Shown piece after piece: positions 44,376 through 52,668 of a stretch of DNA of 64,000 bases. The notes beneath the pieces were generated by a model. That model was not told the origin of the DNA and ran no database searches. It saw only the letters and a program-made list of their open reading frames with translations. Position numbers and translations under genes: made by a program. Each line of letters begins with the position of its first letter. The stretch's first letter is position 1. The DNA is taken from contig NZ_BAABAE010000003.1 in assembly GCF_039537265.1 (NCBI RefSeq), forward strand, positions 992,001 to 1,056,000, given 5' to 3'. This DNA is from Terrimesophilobacter bigeumensis (GTDB taxonomy: Bacteria > Actinomycetota > Actinomycetes > Actinomycetales > Microbacteriaceae).

Positions 44376-44825
44376 TCAGGTTAGGTGCGGCCGCGCCAGG
44401 GGCGCTTCTCGATTCCTGACCGGTCTGGTCACCTGCTTGGCGACACAGGACGGCAACCCCGCGCTCTCGATTCGCACGGCCTGCTCACGGTACGCGCTCG
44501 GGGGTACACCGACGAGTTCGGTGAAGCGTGTGCTGAATGTGCCGAGCGAGGAGCATCCGACCGCGAAGCACACCGCGGTGACGCTGAGGTCCGTTCCGCG
44601 CAGGAGCGCCATCGCACGTTCGATGCGTCTGGTCATGAGGTAGGAGTACGGCGATTCGCCGTAGGCGGCCTTGAACCGGCGGCTGAGGTGCCCCGCTGAC
44701 ATGTTCGCACCGAGCGCAAGAGCCTCGACATCGAGCGGATGCGCGTACTCGCGATCCATCCGGTCTCGTACGCGGCGCAGAATCGCGAGATCGCGCAGGC
44801 GCTGGTCGGCGGCGGGGCTGGTCAT
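44376..44825 (-). CDS. AraC-family transcriptional regulator, DNA-binding domain only
   Basis: 149-residue regulator with two helix-turn-helix units: ALALGANMSAGHLSRRFKAAYG and SVTAVCFAVGCSSLGTFSTRFTE, ending with the conserved GVPPSAYR. It has no N-terminal ligand domain. Sits between a peptidase gene (7 bases upstream) and the VOC gene (5 bases downstream) and probably controls the latter, as in many AraC-glyoxalase pairs. Confidence 0.88.
   Translation of the reverse strand: MTSPAADQRLRDLAILRRVRDRMDREYAHPLDVEALALGANMSAGHLSRRFKAAYGESPYSYLMTRRIERAMALLRGTDLSVTAVCFAVGCSSLGTFSTRFTELVGVPPSAYREQAVRIESAGLPSCVAKQVTRPVRNREAPLARPHLT
44378..44383 (-). promoter_or_regulatory. Possible internal -10 for the VOC gene
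   Basis: Minus-strand TAACCT, at the 3' end of the araC-type gene, ends 7 bases before the VOC ATG. Confidence 0.35.
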
Positions 44826-44832
44826 CGGGAGC

Positions 44833-46872
44833 TCACTCCGCGGCCGGTATCGGCAGATGACGCCCCCACCACTCCAGGACCGCCTCGAACCGCTGCAGGC
44901 GGTGCCGCGGCCGGCCGCTGCGGCTCAACTCGTGGTTCTCCCCCGGGAAGATGAGCAGTTCGGCCTCGACCCCCTGCCGGAGCAACGCCGCGTAGTAGCG
45001 TTCCCCCTGCGACAGCGGGCAGCGCAGGTCGTTCTCCGAATGGATGACGAGGGTCGGCGTTACGACCTGGTGCACGAAGGCCTGCGGGCTCTGGGCGCGA
45101 ATCTGCTCAGGATCGGTTCCGGTGTACTCGTCGCTGAAGAAGTCGCCGATGTCGGAGGTCCCGATGAAGGTCTCCGGGTCGAGGTAGCCGCGCTCGACGA
45201 TCGCCGCGGTGAACCGGTGGTCCTGTGCGATCGTCCACGCGGTCAGGTAGCCGCCGTAGGAGCCGCCCATGATGCCGACCCGGTCGGCGTCGAACGAGGG
45301 ATTCGCGGCGAGGGCGCCATCGAGGAAGTCGAGGACGTCCGTGTAGTCGAGTGTCCCCATCCGCTGGCGGATCGCGCGACCGTGCTCCTGGCCGTAGCCG
45401 GAGGAGCCTCGCGGGTTGCACATGACGACCGCGTAGCCGGCGTCGACGTACACCTGCGCCTCGTCGAAGACGCTCCCGGTGTACTGGGTGTACGGCCCGC
45501 CGTGGATGTTGAGCAGCACCGGATGCGGCCCCTCCCCTCTCGGGCTGAGCGTCCAGCCGTTCACGGTGTAGCCATCGCGCGCGGTGATCGCGAGCTGGTC
45601 GATCGGCGCGATCCCGGCGACGTTCAGGCCTGCGGAGAAGTTGGAGAGGCTGTCGAGGCCGACCTCGCGCACGACGGCGATATCGCCCTTGGTCGTGGCA
45701 TCCGCGAAGCTCAGCACGGTGCGGCCCGCCGCACTGTCGAAGCCCAGCACGACGAGCGAGTCCGCGCCGGCGGGATCGGGCGGTGCGATGGTCGTGATGA
45801 CACCGGAGTCGCCGGTGCCACCTCCGTCGTCGATCGAGACGAGTTCGACGTTGCCATGCCAGGTGTTGAGTGCGAGGATCGCGCCCTCCGCGGTGACGAG
45901 CAGTTCGTTGGCGCCGTCGGCGAGGTCGGTGTTCTCCGGATCGGTGAGGCGCACGGCCGGGCCATTGCCGTCGAGCCGGTAGAGCGCGCCGTTGCGCGCG
46001 ACGAAGTCCCGGCCGGTCTCCCCCAGGTCGCTCGCCACGAAATAGATGGTGCCCGCCGGCGAGTAGGCGAAGCCGTCGATCGCGTACTTGGCGTGGGCGC
46101 CGGTGAGAGCGCGCGGTTCGGCGTCCTGCACATCGAGGTCGAGTTCGTGGATGTTGCTCGCCAGGTCGACATCATGCTCGTCATGCCGCGCGGAGACGAA
46201 GGCGATTCTCGATCCGTCGGGCGAGAAGCGCACGTAGCCGTCGTCGTAGTCGCCGGAGGTCAGCTGGCGGGGTTCCGGGACCGCCCTGGGCGCCTCGGGC
46301 TTCGGATCGGCCGCTGAGGGCGCGGGCCGGTAGACCGGTTCCCCGGCCGCATCCGGTACCTCGACGAGGAAGATGTGGTTGCGGCGGTCGTTCGTGTAAC
46401 CGAGACCGTTGGACTGGAACCTGCGGGTCGTGATCCGCCGTGGAGGCTCGGCGCCTGAGCCGAGACCCTCGACCGTGCCGTAGCGGCCGTCTTCGGCGAC
46501 CCGCGCCGTGTAGGCGATCCGCCTGCCGTCCGGCGACCAGGTGAAGGTGCCGACCCCGAGCTTCTCGTCGGTGACGGCGACGGGCTCGCCACCCTCCGCC
46601 TCCATGACCTGCAGCTGCGCGGGGCTCTCGCCGTCGGAGCGGAGGAACGCGACACGCGCGCCGTCCGGGCTGAAGCGGGGTGCGCTGTCGCTGAAGCCGC
46701 GCGTCATGCGGCGAGGGGCGGTGCTCCCGTTGAGGGGAACCCGCCACAGCTGCCCGACGTAGGCATCCGCGTCGAGGTTCGGAGTCGAGGTGGCGAAGAC
46801 CGCCCAGGCCCCATCGGGGTGGATCGTCGGACGGGAGACGCTCGTGAGGAGGGGGAGGTCGGTCGCTTTCAC
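44833..46872 (-). CDS. S9-family prolyl oligopeptidase / acylaminoacyl peptidase
   Basis: 679-residue cytoplasmic serine peptidase: an N-terminal beta-propeller with repeated FSPDG-type blades (PRFSPDGARVAF, TWSPDGRRIAYT, VRFSPDGSRIAF), then an alpha/beta hydrolase domain. Catalytic Ser is in MGGSYGGYLTAW, Asp in HSENDLRCP and His in PGENHELSRSG. GTG start. No signal peptide is visible. Confidence 0.93.
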   Translation of the reverse strand: MKATDLPLLTSVSRPTIHPDGAWAVFATSTPNLDADAYVGQLWRVPLNGSTAPRRMTRGFSDSAPRFSPDGARVAFLRSDGESPAQLQVMEAEGGEPVAVTDEKLGVGTFTWSPDGRRIAYTARVAEDGRYGTVEGLGSGAEPPRRITTRRFQSNGLGYTNDRRNHIFLVEVPDAAGEPVYRPAPSAADPKPEAPRAVPEPRQLTSGDYDDGYVRFSPDGSRIAFVSARHDEHDVDLASNIHELDLDVQDAEPRALTGAHAKYAIDGFAYSPAGTIYFVASDLGETGRDFVARNGALYRLDGNGPAVRLTDPENTDLADGANELLVTAEGAILALNTWHGNVELVSIDDGGGTGDSGVITTIAPPDPAGADSLVVLGFDSAAGRTVLSFADATTKGDIAVVREVGLDSLSNFSAGLNVAGIAPIDQLAITARDGYTVNGWTLSPRGEGPHPVLLNIHGGPYTQYTGSVFDEAQVYVDAGYAVVMCNPRGSSGYGQEHGRAIRQRMGTLDYTDVLDFLDGALAANPSFDADRVGIMGGSYGGYLTAWTIAQDHRFTAAIVERGYLDPETFIGTSDIGDFFSDEYTGTDPEQIRAQSPQAFVHQVVTPTLVIHSENDLRCPLSQGERYYAALLRQGVEAELLIFPGENHELSRSGRPRHRLQRFEAVLEWWGRHLPIPAAE

Positions 46873-46878
46873 TCCATC

Positions 46879-46884
46879 ACTCTA
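46879..46884 (-). promoter_or_regulatory. -10 element of the S9 peptidase gene
   Basis: Minus-strand TAGAGT ends 6 bases before GTG 46872; it fits the leaderless pattern. Confidence 0.4.
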
Positions 46885-46892
46885 CGTTTGTG

Positions 46893-47657
46893 TCAGCTTC
46901 CGGTGAAACCGCTGATATCGCCGACGTAGCGGGTGTGGTCGCCCGGCACCGGCTCGACGGCCGCCCTCGCCACCTCGGCGGCGAACTCGGAGACGTTGTA
47001 GAGGCGCCCGGCCGCCTCCTTGCGGGCGCTGATCGCTCCCGGATTGGCGCGCTCGAGAAGTGTCGCGGTAATGGTGCCTTCGATCATGTCGCCCGAGACC
47101 ACGACGAACTCGATGCCGAGCTCATCGAGTTTCGGGATCATGGCGCGCAGGGCGTCCTCCCCCGCGCGCTTGCTGAGGGCGACCGGCTCGTACTCGGGCA
47201 TGGTCGGCACGGTGCGAATGAAGTGCGCCTGGTGGCTCGTGACGAAGACGACGCGCGAACCGGGTGCGAGCAGCGGCAGCGCGGAGGTGAGCAGGCTCAC
47301 CTGCGCGTCGCGGTTGAGGCGCAGGGCGTAGTCCTCGCCCATGCCCGACTCCATGCCGCCGGAGGCGTTCAGGACGAGGATGTCGAGCCCTCCCCAGGCT
47401 TCGCGCACGGTCTCGAACATGGCGGCGACGGAGGCGGGGTCGGTGAGGTCGGCCCCGACGGCGATCGCCGTTCCGCCGGCATCCTCGATCTTCTCGACGA
47501 GCTGCAGCGCCCGCTTCTCCTTGTTGCGGTAGTTGACGACGACGCGCGCGCCGGCCTCGGCGAAGTAGCCGACGGTGTCGGCGCCGATGCCGCGGGACGA
47601 GCCCGTGACAAGGGCCCGTTTGCCGTCGAGGGAGTGGGGATCCAAGAGTGTGCTCAC
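46893..47657 (-). CDS. Atypical short-chain dehydrogenase/reductase (SDR)
   Basis: 254-residue Rossmann-fold protein with NAD(P)-binding VTGSSRGIGADTV and LVLNASGG. The catalytic block is unusual: the lysine lies in EYEPVALSKRAGED, with Val four residues before it instead of Tyr; the nearest Tyr is seven before. It may use a shifted tyrosine or not be an ordinary oxidoreductase. GTG start; divergent from the NfeD gene. Confidence 0.85.
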   Translation of the reverse strand: MSTLLDPHSLDGKRALVTGSSRGIGADTVGYFAEAGARVVVNYRNKEKRALQLVEKIEDAGGTAIAVGADLTDPASVAAMFETVREAWGGLDILVLNASGGMESGMGEDYALRLNRDAQVSLLTSALPLLAPGSRVVFVTSHQAHFIRTVPTMPEYEPVALSKRAGEDALRAMIPKLDELGIEFVVVSGDMIEGTITATLLERANPGAISARKEAAGRLYNVSEFAAEVARAAVEPVPGDHTRYVGDISGFTGS

Positions 47658-47663
47658 CCCCAG

Positions 47664-47669
47664 ACCCTA
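47664..47669 (-). promoter_or_regulatory. -10 element of the SDR gene (leaderless type)
   Basis: Minus-strand TAGGGT ends 6 bases before GTG 47657. Confidence 0.4.
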
Positions 47670-47684
47670 GCAACTCAGGCGTGC

Positions 47685-47698
47685 TAGTTTCATAACTA
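47685..47698 (+). promoter_or_regulatory. Palindrome and -10 region of the NfeD-SPFH operon
   Basis: TAGTT-TCAT-AACTA is a 5-bp inverted repeat that contains a -10-like TAACTA (47693-47698), 23 bases before the nfeD-like ATG. It sits between divergent genes and might serve both. Confidence 0.35.
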
Positions 47699-47721
47699 AC
47701 ACGACACACGAGGGGTGCCGG

Positions 47722-48195
47722 ATGCCTGTCGAATTCCTGAACGATTACGCCTGGATCCTGTGGCTGGGCCTCATCCTTGTATTCCTCATCGTCGAGATGG
47801 CCACTCTCGAGTTCACGTTCCTCATGATCGCGCTCGGCAGCCTCGGCGGCCTTCTCACCGGGCTGCTCGGACTCCCGTGGTGGGCGCAGGTCGTCGTCGC
47901 GGCGATCCTCGCCCTCCTGCTCCTCTTCGCGGTCAAGCCGCCGCTCCTCCGCAGGCTCAAGCGCGGAGGCGACCCGGCGCAGACCCTCGTCGATGCCCTC
48001 ATCGGCATGGAAGGCACTGTCGTCCACGATTTCGTCGGGGGCAAGGGCCAGGTCAAGCTGACCGTCGGCGAGACCTGGACCGCCAGGACCTCGTCCGATC
48101 AGAAGACGGAACTGGAAGTCGGTGACCGCGTCATGGTCACCTCGATCGAGGGCGCGACTGCGATAGTCGTACCTGTGAAAGGTAATGCGAAGTGA
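47722..48195 (+). CDS. NfeD-family membrane protein
   Basis: 157-residue partner of SPFH proteins. Two to three N-terminal hydrophobic segments (IVEMATLEFTFLMIALGSLG) are followed by a C-terminal OB-fold domain (LIGMEGTVVHDFVGGKGQV to GDRVMVTSIEGATAIV). Stop overlaps the SPFH gene by 4 bases. Such pairs are thought to organise membrane microdomains. Confidence 0.9.
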   Translation: MPVEFLNDYAWILWLGLILVFLIVEMATLEFTFLMIALGSLGGLLTGLLGLPWWAQVVVAAILALLLLFAVKPPLLRRLKRGGDPAQTLVDALIGMEGTVVHDFVGGKGQVKLTVGETWTARTSSDQKTELEVGDRVMVTSIEGATAIVVPVKGNAK

Positions 48196-49094
48196 ACGAT
48201 TTCGGCACCATCCTCCTCGTGCTCCTGATCGCCGTCGTCGCGATCTTCGTCCTCACGATCCTGTTCCGTGCCATCCGGATCATCCCGCAGGCGCGTGCGG
48301 GCGTCGTCGAACGACTGGGCAAGTACCACAAGACGCTGAACCCCGGTCTCAATATCGTCATCCCGCTCATCGACCGGGTGCGGCCGCTCATCGACATGCG
48401 CGAGCAGGTCGTCTCCTTCCCGCCGCAGCCGGTCATCACCGAGGACAACCTCGTCGTCTCGATCGACACGGTCGTCTACTTCCAGGTGACGGATGCGCGG
48501 GCCGCGACCTACGAGATCGCGAACTACCTCGGCGCGGTCGAACAGCTCACCACCACCACGCTGCGTAACGTCGTCGGCGGCCTCAACCTCGAAGAGGCGC
48601 TCACGAGCCGCGACAACATCAACGGCCAGCTGAGGATCGTGCTCGACGAGGCGACCGGCAAGTGGGGCATCCGGGTGAGCCGGGTCGAGCTCAAGGCGAT
48701 CGACCCGCCGCTGTCCATCCAGGACTCGATGGAGAAGCAGATGCGCGCCGAGCGCGACCGGCGCGCCGTCATCCTCACCGCGGAGGGCACCAAGCAGTCG
48801 CAGATCCTCGAGGCGGAGGGTGCACGGCAGGCCGCGATCCTCAAGGCGGAGGGCGACGCGAAGGCGGCGGTCCTGCGGGCAGAGGGTGAAGCGAAGGCCA
48901 TCACGACGGTCTTCCAGGCCATCCACGACGGTGATCCCGACCCGAAGCTGCTCGCCTACCAGTACCTGCTCACGCTTCCGAAGATCGCCGAGAGCGACTC
49001 GAGCAAGCTCTGGATCATCCCCTCGGAGTTCACCGAGGCGCTCACCAGCATCTCGAGCGGATTCCTGGGCAACAAGGGTGCGCACGGCGCGTAG
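48192..49094 (+). CDS. SPFH/Band 7 protein (QmcA/stomatin-like)
   Basis: 300-residue membrane-anchored protein with an N-terminal hydrophobic segment and SPFH domain (RIIPQARAGVVERLGKYHK). A long Ala/Glu/Arg coiled-coil tail carries repeated ILxAEG units (ILTAEGTKQSQILEAEGARQ). GTG start overlapping nfeD. Probably oligomerises in the membrane with NfeD; its clients are unknown. Confidence 0.92.
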   Translation: MNDFGTILLVLLIAVVAIFVLTILFRAIRIIPQARAGVVERLGKYHKTLNPGLNIVIPLIDRVRPLIDMREQVVSFPPQPVITEDNLVVSIDTVVYFQVTDARAATYEIANYLGAVEQLTTTTLRNVVGGLNLEEALTSRDNINGQLRIVLDEATGKWGIRVSRVELKAIDPPLSIQDSMEKQMRAERDRRAVILTAEGTKQSQILEAEGARQAAILKAEGDAKAAVLRAEGEAKAITTVFQAIHDGDPDPKLLAYQYLLTLPKIAESDSSKLWIIPSEFTEALTSISSGFLGNKGAHGA

Positions 49095-49857
49095 GGACGC
49101 TTCGCGCGGCGGTTATTTCGATACCGCGCCTCCCCGGGTGCTCGCGCATCGGGGGCTCGCCCTCGCCGCTCCCGAGAACACGCTGCTCGCGTTCGCGAAG
49201 GCGCTCGCGGCCGGTGTCGAGTTCATCGAGACGGATGTGCACGAGAGCGCCGACGGCATCGCGATCGTCAGCCACGACCCCGATCTCACCCGTGTCGCCG
49301 GACGTGAGGTCCGCGTCGACCAGTTGACGGCAGCCGAGCTCCGCCGCATCGACCTGGGCTCAGGCCAGGGGTTCTCGACCCTCGCGGAGGCGCTCGACGG
49401 GTTTCCGGATGCGCGATTCAACATCGATGTGAAGTCGGCGGGGGCCGTCCTGCCCACGGTGGACGCCATCCGGGCGCAGGGCGCCACCGAGCGCGTTCTC
49501 GTGACGTCGTTCAGCGAATCCAGGAGGCGGGCGACGGTGCGCGCCCTCCCCGGGGTCGCCACATCGGCATCCTTCGGCACGGGTGCCAGGGTGCTCGCCG
49601 CCTCGAAGCTCAGGCTCGCCGGGCGGGTGCGGAGAATCCTGCGTTCGGTGGATGCCGTGCAGTTGCCGGAGCGGTGGAAGGGGGTCCGGGTCATCACTCC
49701 CCCGCTCGTACGGATGGCGCACTCCGCCGGGGTCGAAGTCCACGTCTGGACCGTCAACGATCCTGCCGAGATGCACCGCCTCCTCGACCTGGGGGTCGAC
49801 GGAATCGTGACCGATCGCGCTGACCTCGCAGCCCAGGTCTTACGCTCCCGCGCCTGA
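49078..49857 (+). CDS. Glycerophosphodiester phosphodiesterase
   Basis: GDPD-family TIM-barrel enzyme, about 259 residues. Core motifs LAHRGLALAAPENTLLAF, ETDVHESADG and VSHDPDLTR carry the metal and catalytic residues; VWTVNDPAEM and DGIVTDRAD close the barrel. Starts are GTG 49078 (used here, overlapping the SPFH gene by 17 bases) or GTG 49138, which would begin right at the LAHRG motif. Neither has a strong ribosome site. Confidence 0.87.
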   Translation: MRTARRDASRGGYFDTAPPRVLAHRGLALAAPENTLLAFAKALAAGVEFIETDVHESADGIAIVSHDPDLTRVAGREVRVDQLTAAELRRIDLGSGQGFSTLAEALDGFPDARFNIDVKSAGAVLPTVDAIRAQGATERVLVTSFSESRRRATVRALPGVATSASFGTGARVLAASKLRLAGRVRRILRSVDAVQLPERWKGVRVITPPLVRMAHSAGVEVHVWTVNDPAEMHRLLDLGVDGIVTDRADLAAQVLRSRA

Positions 49858-49949
49858 GCCGTCGACGCGATGGGCAGCCCAGCCGAGAGGTTTCTGGGAA
49901 CCCGCTGTGAAAGACGTGCGGCGGAAAGGTTATGCCCAGCTTGGTGGTT

Positions 49950-49955
49950 TATAAC
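49950..49955 (+). promoter_or_regulatory. Probable -10 of rbpA
   Basis: TATAAC, the best match in the 131-base gap before rbpA, lies 33 bases before the ATG. GGAAA (49923) and GTT (49947) are 19 bases apart, loosely like a SigR/SigH promoter, which controls rbpA in Streptomyces. This second reading is weak. Confidence 0.4.
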
Positions 49956-49988
49956 TTGTGAAAGCTGGCGGACTTAAGGGGAGAAACC

Positions 49989-50354
49989 ATGGCTGATCGC
50001 AGTTTGCGCGGAATGCGTCTCGGAGCACAGAGCCTCCAGAGCGAGGAAGGCGTGACCTTCTCCCCCCGTCGCCGGAGCACCTACCAGCTCGAGGACGGTT
50101 CGACCTTCGAGGTGACCTTCGCCGCCGACGCTGAGATCCCGACCATCTGGGAGTCCCCGAAGAGCGGCCGTGAGGGCCGCCTGGTCGGCGACAACGGCAA
50201 GCTCGTCCCGCTCGACGAGACCGAGACCCGCATCCCCCGCACCCACTGGGACATGCTGCTGGAGCGTCGCACCCGCGCGGAGCTCGAGGAGCTGCTCGAG
50301 GAGCGTCTCGCCTACCTCCGCGCCCGCCGCGGCGAGCACAAGATCGGCGCCTAG
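49989..50354 (+). CDS. rbpA: RNA polymerase-binding protein RbpA
   Basis: Actinobacteria-specific transcription factor that binds RNA polymerase and group I/II sigma factors and helps open promoters. 121 residues. The N-terminal MADRSLRGMRLGAQSLQSE, core (TFEVTFAADAEIPTIWE) and the C-terminal sigma-interaction domain (RTHWDMLLERRTRAELEELL) are intact. ATG follows AGGGGAGA. Its stop overlaps the convergent ppm1 stop. Confidence 0.97.
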   Translation: MADRSLRGMRLGAQSLQSEEGVTFSPRRRSTYQLEDGSTFEVTFAADAEIPTIWESPKSGREGRLVGDNGKLVPLDETETRIPRTHWDMLLERRTRAELEELLEERLAYLRARRGEHKIGA

Positions 50355-51070
50355 AGCTGTCGCCTCCTGCGCGTCGCTCCCCACACGGTGACGCGCGCGA
50401 GCGCCTCGATGACGATTCCGAGGTGCATCTTCGAGCGGCCCACCGCGCGCTCAATGAACGTGATCGGATGCTCGACGACGTCGAGTCCTGCGCGCTCGAT
50501 GGTCCAGGCCAGTTCGATCTGGAAGCAGTAGCCCTGTGAGGCGACCGAGTCGAACTCGATTCCGCCGAGTGCCGAGGACCGGAACACTCGGAAGCCCGAG
50601 GTGAGGTCCCGGATGCCCGAGCGCAGCATCGTGCGCGCGTAGGCGTTGCCGAACCGGGAGATGGCTCTGCGCGGCCACGGCCAGTTGACGACCGAACCGC
50701 CCGGGACCCAACGGCTGCCCAGGACGAGATCCGCTCCGCCGGCCGCGAGGGCGAGCATGGGGACGAGGTCGACCGGGTCGTGCGACCCGTCGGCGTCGAT
50801 CTCGACGAGGTAGTCGTAGCCTGCGCCGAGTCCGCGCCGGAACCCCGCGAGGTAGGCCCGGCCGAGGCCCTCCTTCTTCGGCCGGTGGAGCACGGAGATC
50901 TTCTCGTCGCCTGCCGCGAGCTCGTCCGCCAGCTTCCCCGTGCCATCCGGACTCGCATCGTCGACGATGAGGATGTCGGCGGCCGGCACGAACTGCCGCA
51001 GGCGCCCGATGAGCGCGGACAGGCTTCCCGCCTCGTTGTAGGTGGGCACGATCACGAGCGTGTCAGCCAT
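50351..51070 (-). CDS. ppm1: Polyprenol monophosphomannose synthase
   Basis: GT2-family glycosyltransferase of 239 residues that transfers mannose from GDP-mannose to polyprenol phosphate for lipoglycan or protein mannosylation. Motifs: IVPTYNEAGSL, IVDDASPDGTG, EIDADGSHDP, and the C-terminal FIERAVGRSKM. It overlaps lnt by 8 bases, matching mycobacteria where the two are one fused or paired locus beside rbpA. Confidence 0.9.
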   Translation of the reverse strand: MADTLVIVPTYNEAGSLSALIGRLRQFVPAADILIVDDASPDGTGKLADELAAGDEKISVLHRPKKEGLGRAYLAGFRRGLGAGYDYLVEIDADGSHDPVDLVPMLALAAGGADLVLGSRWVPGGSVVNWPWPRRAISRFGNAYARTMLRSGIRDLTSGFRVFRSSALGGIEFDSVASQGYCFQIELAWTIERAGLDVVEHPITFIERAVGRSKMHLGIVIEALARVTVWGATRRRRQL

Positions 51071-52637
51071 GACGGCGCTCCCCGGATGCCTGACCCCGGG
51101 AGCCCCGGGACCGCCGCGGCGAGAGAGCCATCGCGAGCGTGAGCGCCGTGAGCCCGAATCCGCCGACCGCGAGGTCGACCGATGGGCCGAGCGCCCTCGC
51201 CAGGGTCGTCACTCGGCTGAGGGGAACCGACTCGACCATCGAGCCGGGCTCGAAGATCGGCAGCCGCGCGATCGTCCTGCCATCCGGAGCGAAGATCGCG
51301 CTCACGCCCACGGTGGAGACCTGCACGACGCTGCGGTTCGTCTCGATCGCCCGCAGCCTGGCGATCGCGAGCTGCTGCACGTTCTCGTCGGTGCGACCGA
51401 AGTCGGCGTTGTTGGTGGGCGCGAGAATGAGCTGCGCACCATCGTCGATCATCTGCGCGACGAGAGCGTCGTCGACGATGTCGAAGCAGATGGCAAGGCC
51501 TGCCCGTACTCCGCCGAGGTCGAAGATGTTGTCGCGCGTGCCGATCGTGTAGTCGCGCGGAACGAGGTCGAAGAGGGCAGGTGCGAAGGGGTACCAGAAT
51601 GCCCGGTCGGGAAGATACTCGGCGAATGGCACCGGGTGGATCTTGTCGTACTGGTCCACCGCGCCCCTGCCCGCCTCCCAGAGCAGCAGGCTGTTGAAGG
51701 TGTGGCCCTCGCTGTCGCCGGTGATGGTGCCGGTCACGAGCGGTGCGTCCATCTCGCTCGAGATGTAGTCGAGGGCGCGCGCGGCGTTCGGATGCGTGAG
51801 GGGGTTGAGGTCGGAGGCGTTCTCCGGCCAGACCACGACATCCACGTTCTCGCCGAAGAGCGGGATCGTGCCCGCGATGTGGTCGTTGAGGGTCTGCCCC
51901 GGCACATGCTGGGCGAACAACCCGGCGTCGGAGTCTCCCTGCACCGCTGCGACCCGGATGCTGCCGCTCGCCACGACCGGCCAGGTCGGCAGCGCGAGCA
52001 CGGCAAAGAGGGCGGCGCTCGCGACCACTCCCCTGCGGGAGGCGGGGATCGCACTCTCCCGCAGCGCCTGCACGAGCAGGGCGCTCAGCCAGGCGAGCAG
52101 GAAACTCAGTCCGGAGATGCCGAACCAGGCGACGACCGACCCGAAGGGGCTCTCCGACTGCGAGAACGCCAGCCTGCCCCAGGAGAACCCTCCGTAGGGC
52201 CAGACGCTCGTGATGGACTCCCGGAGGCTCCACAGTGCGCCCAGGACAACCGGGAGCAGCCCCAGCCGGCCGCCGACGCCGGGCCAGAGTCGCGGCACCC
52301 AGTTCCAGGCGAGGGCGATGAGGACCATGCCGAGGGCGAAGAAGATCGTCTGCAATCCCGCCAGGGCGAGCCACGGGACCGGCCCGAGGTAGATGGTGAG
52401 CCAGAAGATGTGCGTTCCCCAGAACGTGAAACCGCCGATGAGGCCGAGCAGGAGCGATGAGCCGATCCGTCGGCCGGCGAGCGACCAGATCATGAGCCCC
52501 GTACCGAGGAAGACGAGGGGCCACCAACCGCGGCCGGGGAAGGCCGCCGCGTTGATCGGGCCTGAGATCGCCGCCGCCAGCACCGCGAGCCAGATCGGTG
52601 CCGCATGCCGCTGCGGTCTCCAGGTTGCCGGTTTCAT
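51063..52637 (-). CDS. lnt: Apolipoprotein N-acyltransferase
   Basis: Membrane enzyme that adds the third acyl chain to lipoproteins. The 524-residue protein has about six N-terminal helices and a nitrilase domain with the catalytic triad E (VVWPENASD), K (YDKIHPVPFAEYLP) and C (LAICFDIVDD), followed by a last helix. ATG 52637 is chosen by a TAGGCT element 7 bases upstream. It completes the lipoprotein route started by lspA in this window. Confidence 0.93.
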   Translation of the reverse strand: MKPATWRPQRHAAPIWLAVLAAAISGPINAAAFPGRGWWPLVFLGTGLMIWSLAGRRIGSSLLLGLIGGFTFWGTHIFWLTIYLGPVPWLALAGLQTIFFALGMVLIALAWNWVPRLWPGVGGRLGLLPVVLGALWSLRESITSVWPYGGFSWGRLAFSQSESPFGSVVAWFGISGLSFLLAWLSALLVQALRESAIPASRRGVVASAALFAVLALPTWPVVASGSIRVAAVQGDSDAGLFAQHVPGQTLNDHIAGTIPLFGENVDVVVWPENASDLNPLTHPNAARALDYISSEMDAPLVTGTITGDSEGHTFNSLLLWEAGRGAVDQYDKIHPVPFAEYLPDRAFWYPFAPALFDLVPRDYTIGTRDNIFDLGGVRAGLAICFDIVDDALVAQMIDDGAQLILAPTNNADFGRTDENVQQLAIARLRAIETNRSVVQVSTVGVSAIFAPDGRTIARLPIFEPGSMVESVPLSRVTTLARALGPSVDLAVGGFGLTALTLAMALSPRRSRGSRGQASGERRHG

Positions 52638-52644
52638 CCCTCTA

Positions 52645-52650
52645 AGCCTA
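52645..52650 (-). promoter_or_regulatory. -10 element of lnt-ppm1 (leaderless type)
   Basis: Minus-strand TAGGCT ends 7 bases before the lnt ATG, within the 31-base gap after the helicase gene. Confidence 0.45.
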
Positions 52651-52668
52651 GGTCGCGCGCAGCCGGGC

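Noticed and set aside
49078..49140. Frameshift joining the SPFH gene to the glycerophosphodiesterase
   Set aside because: The SPFH protein ends naturally after its coiled-coil tail, and the GDPD has usable GTG starts, so two separate genes are simpler.
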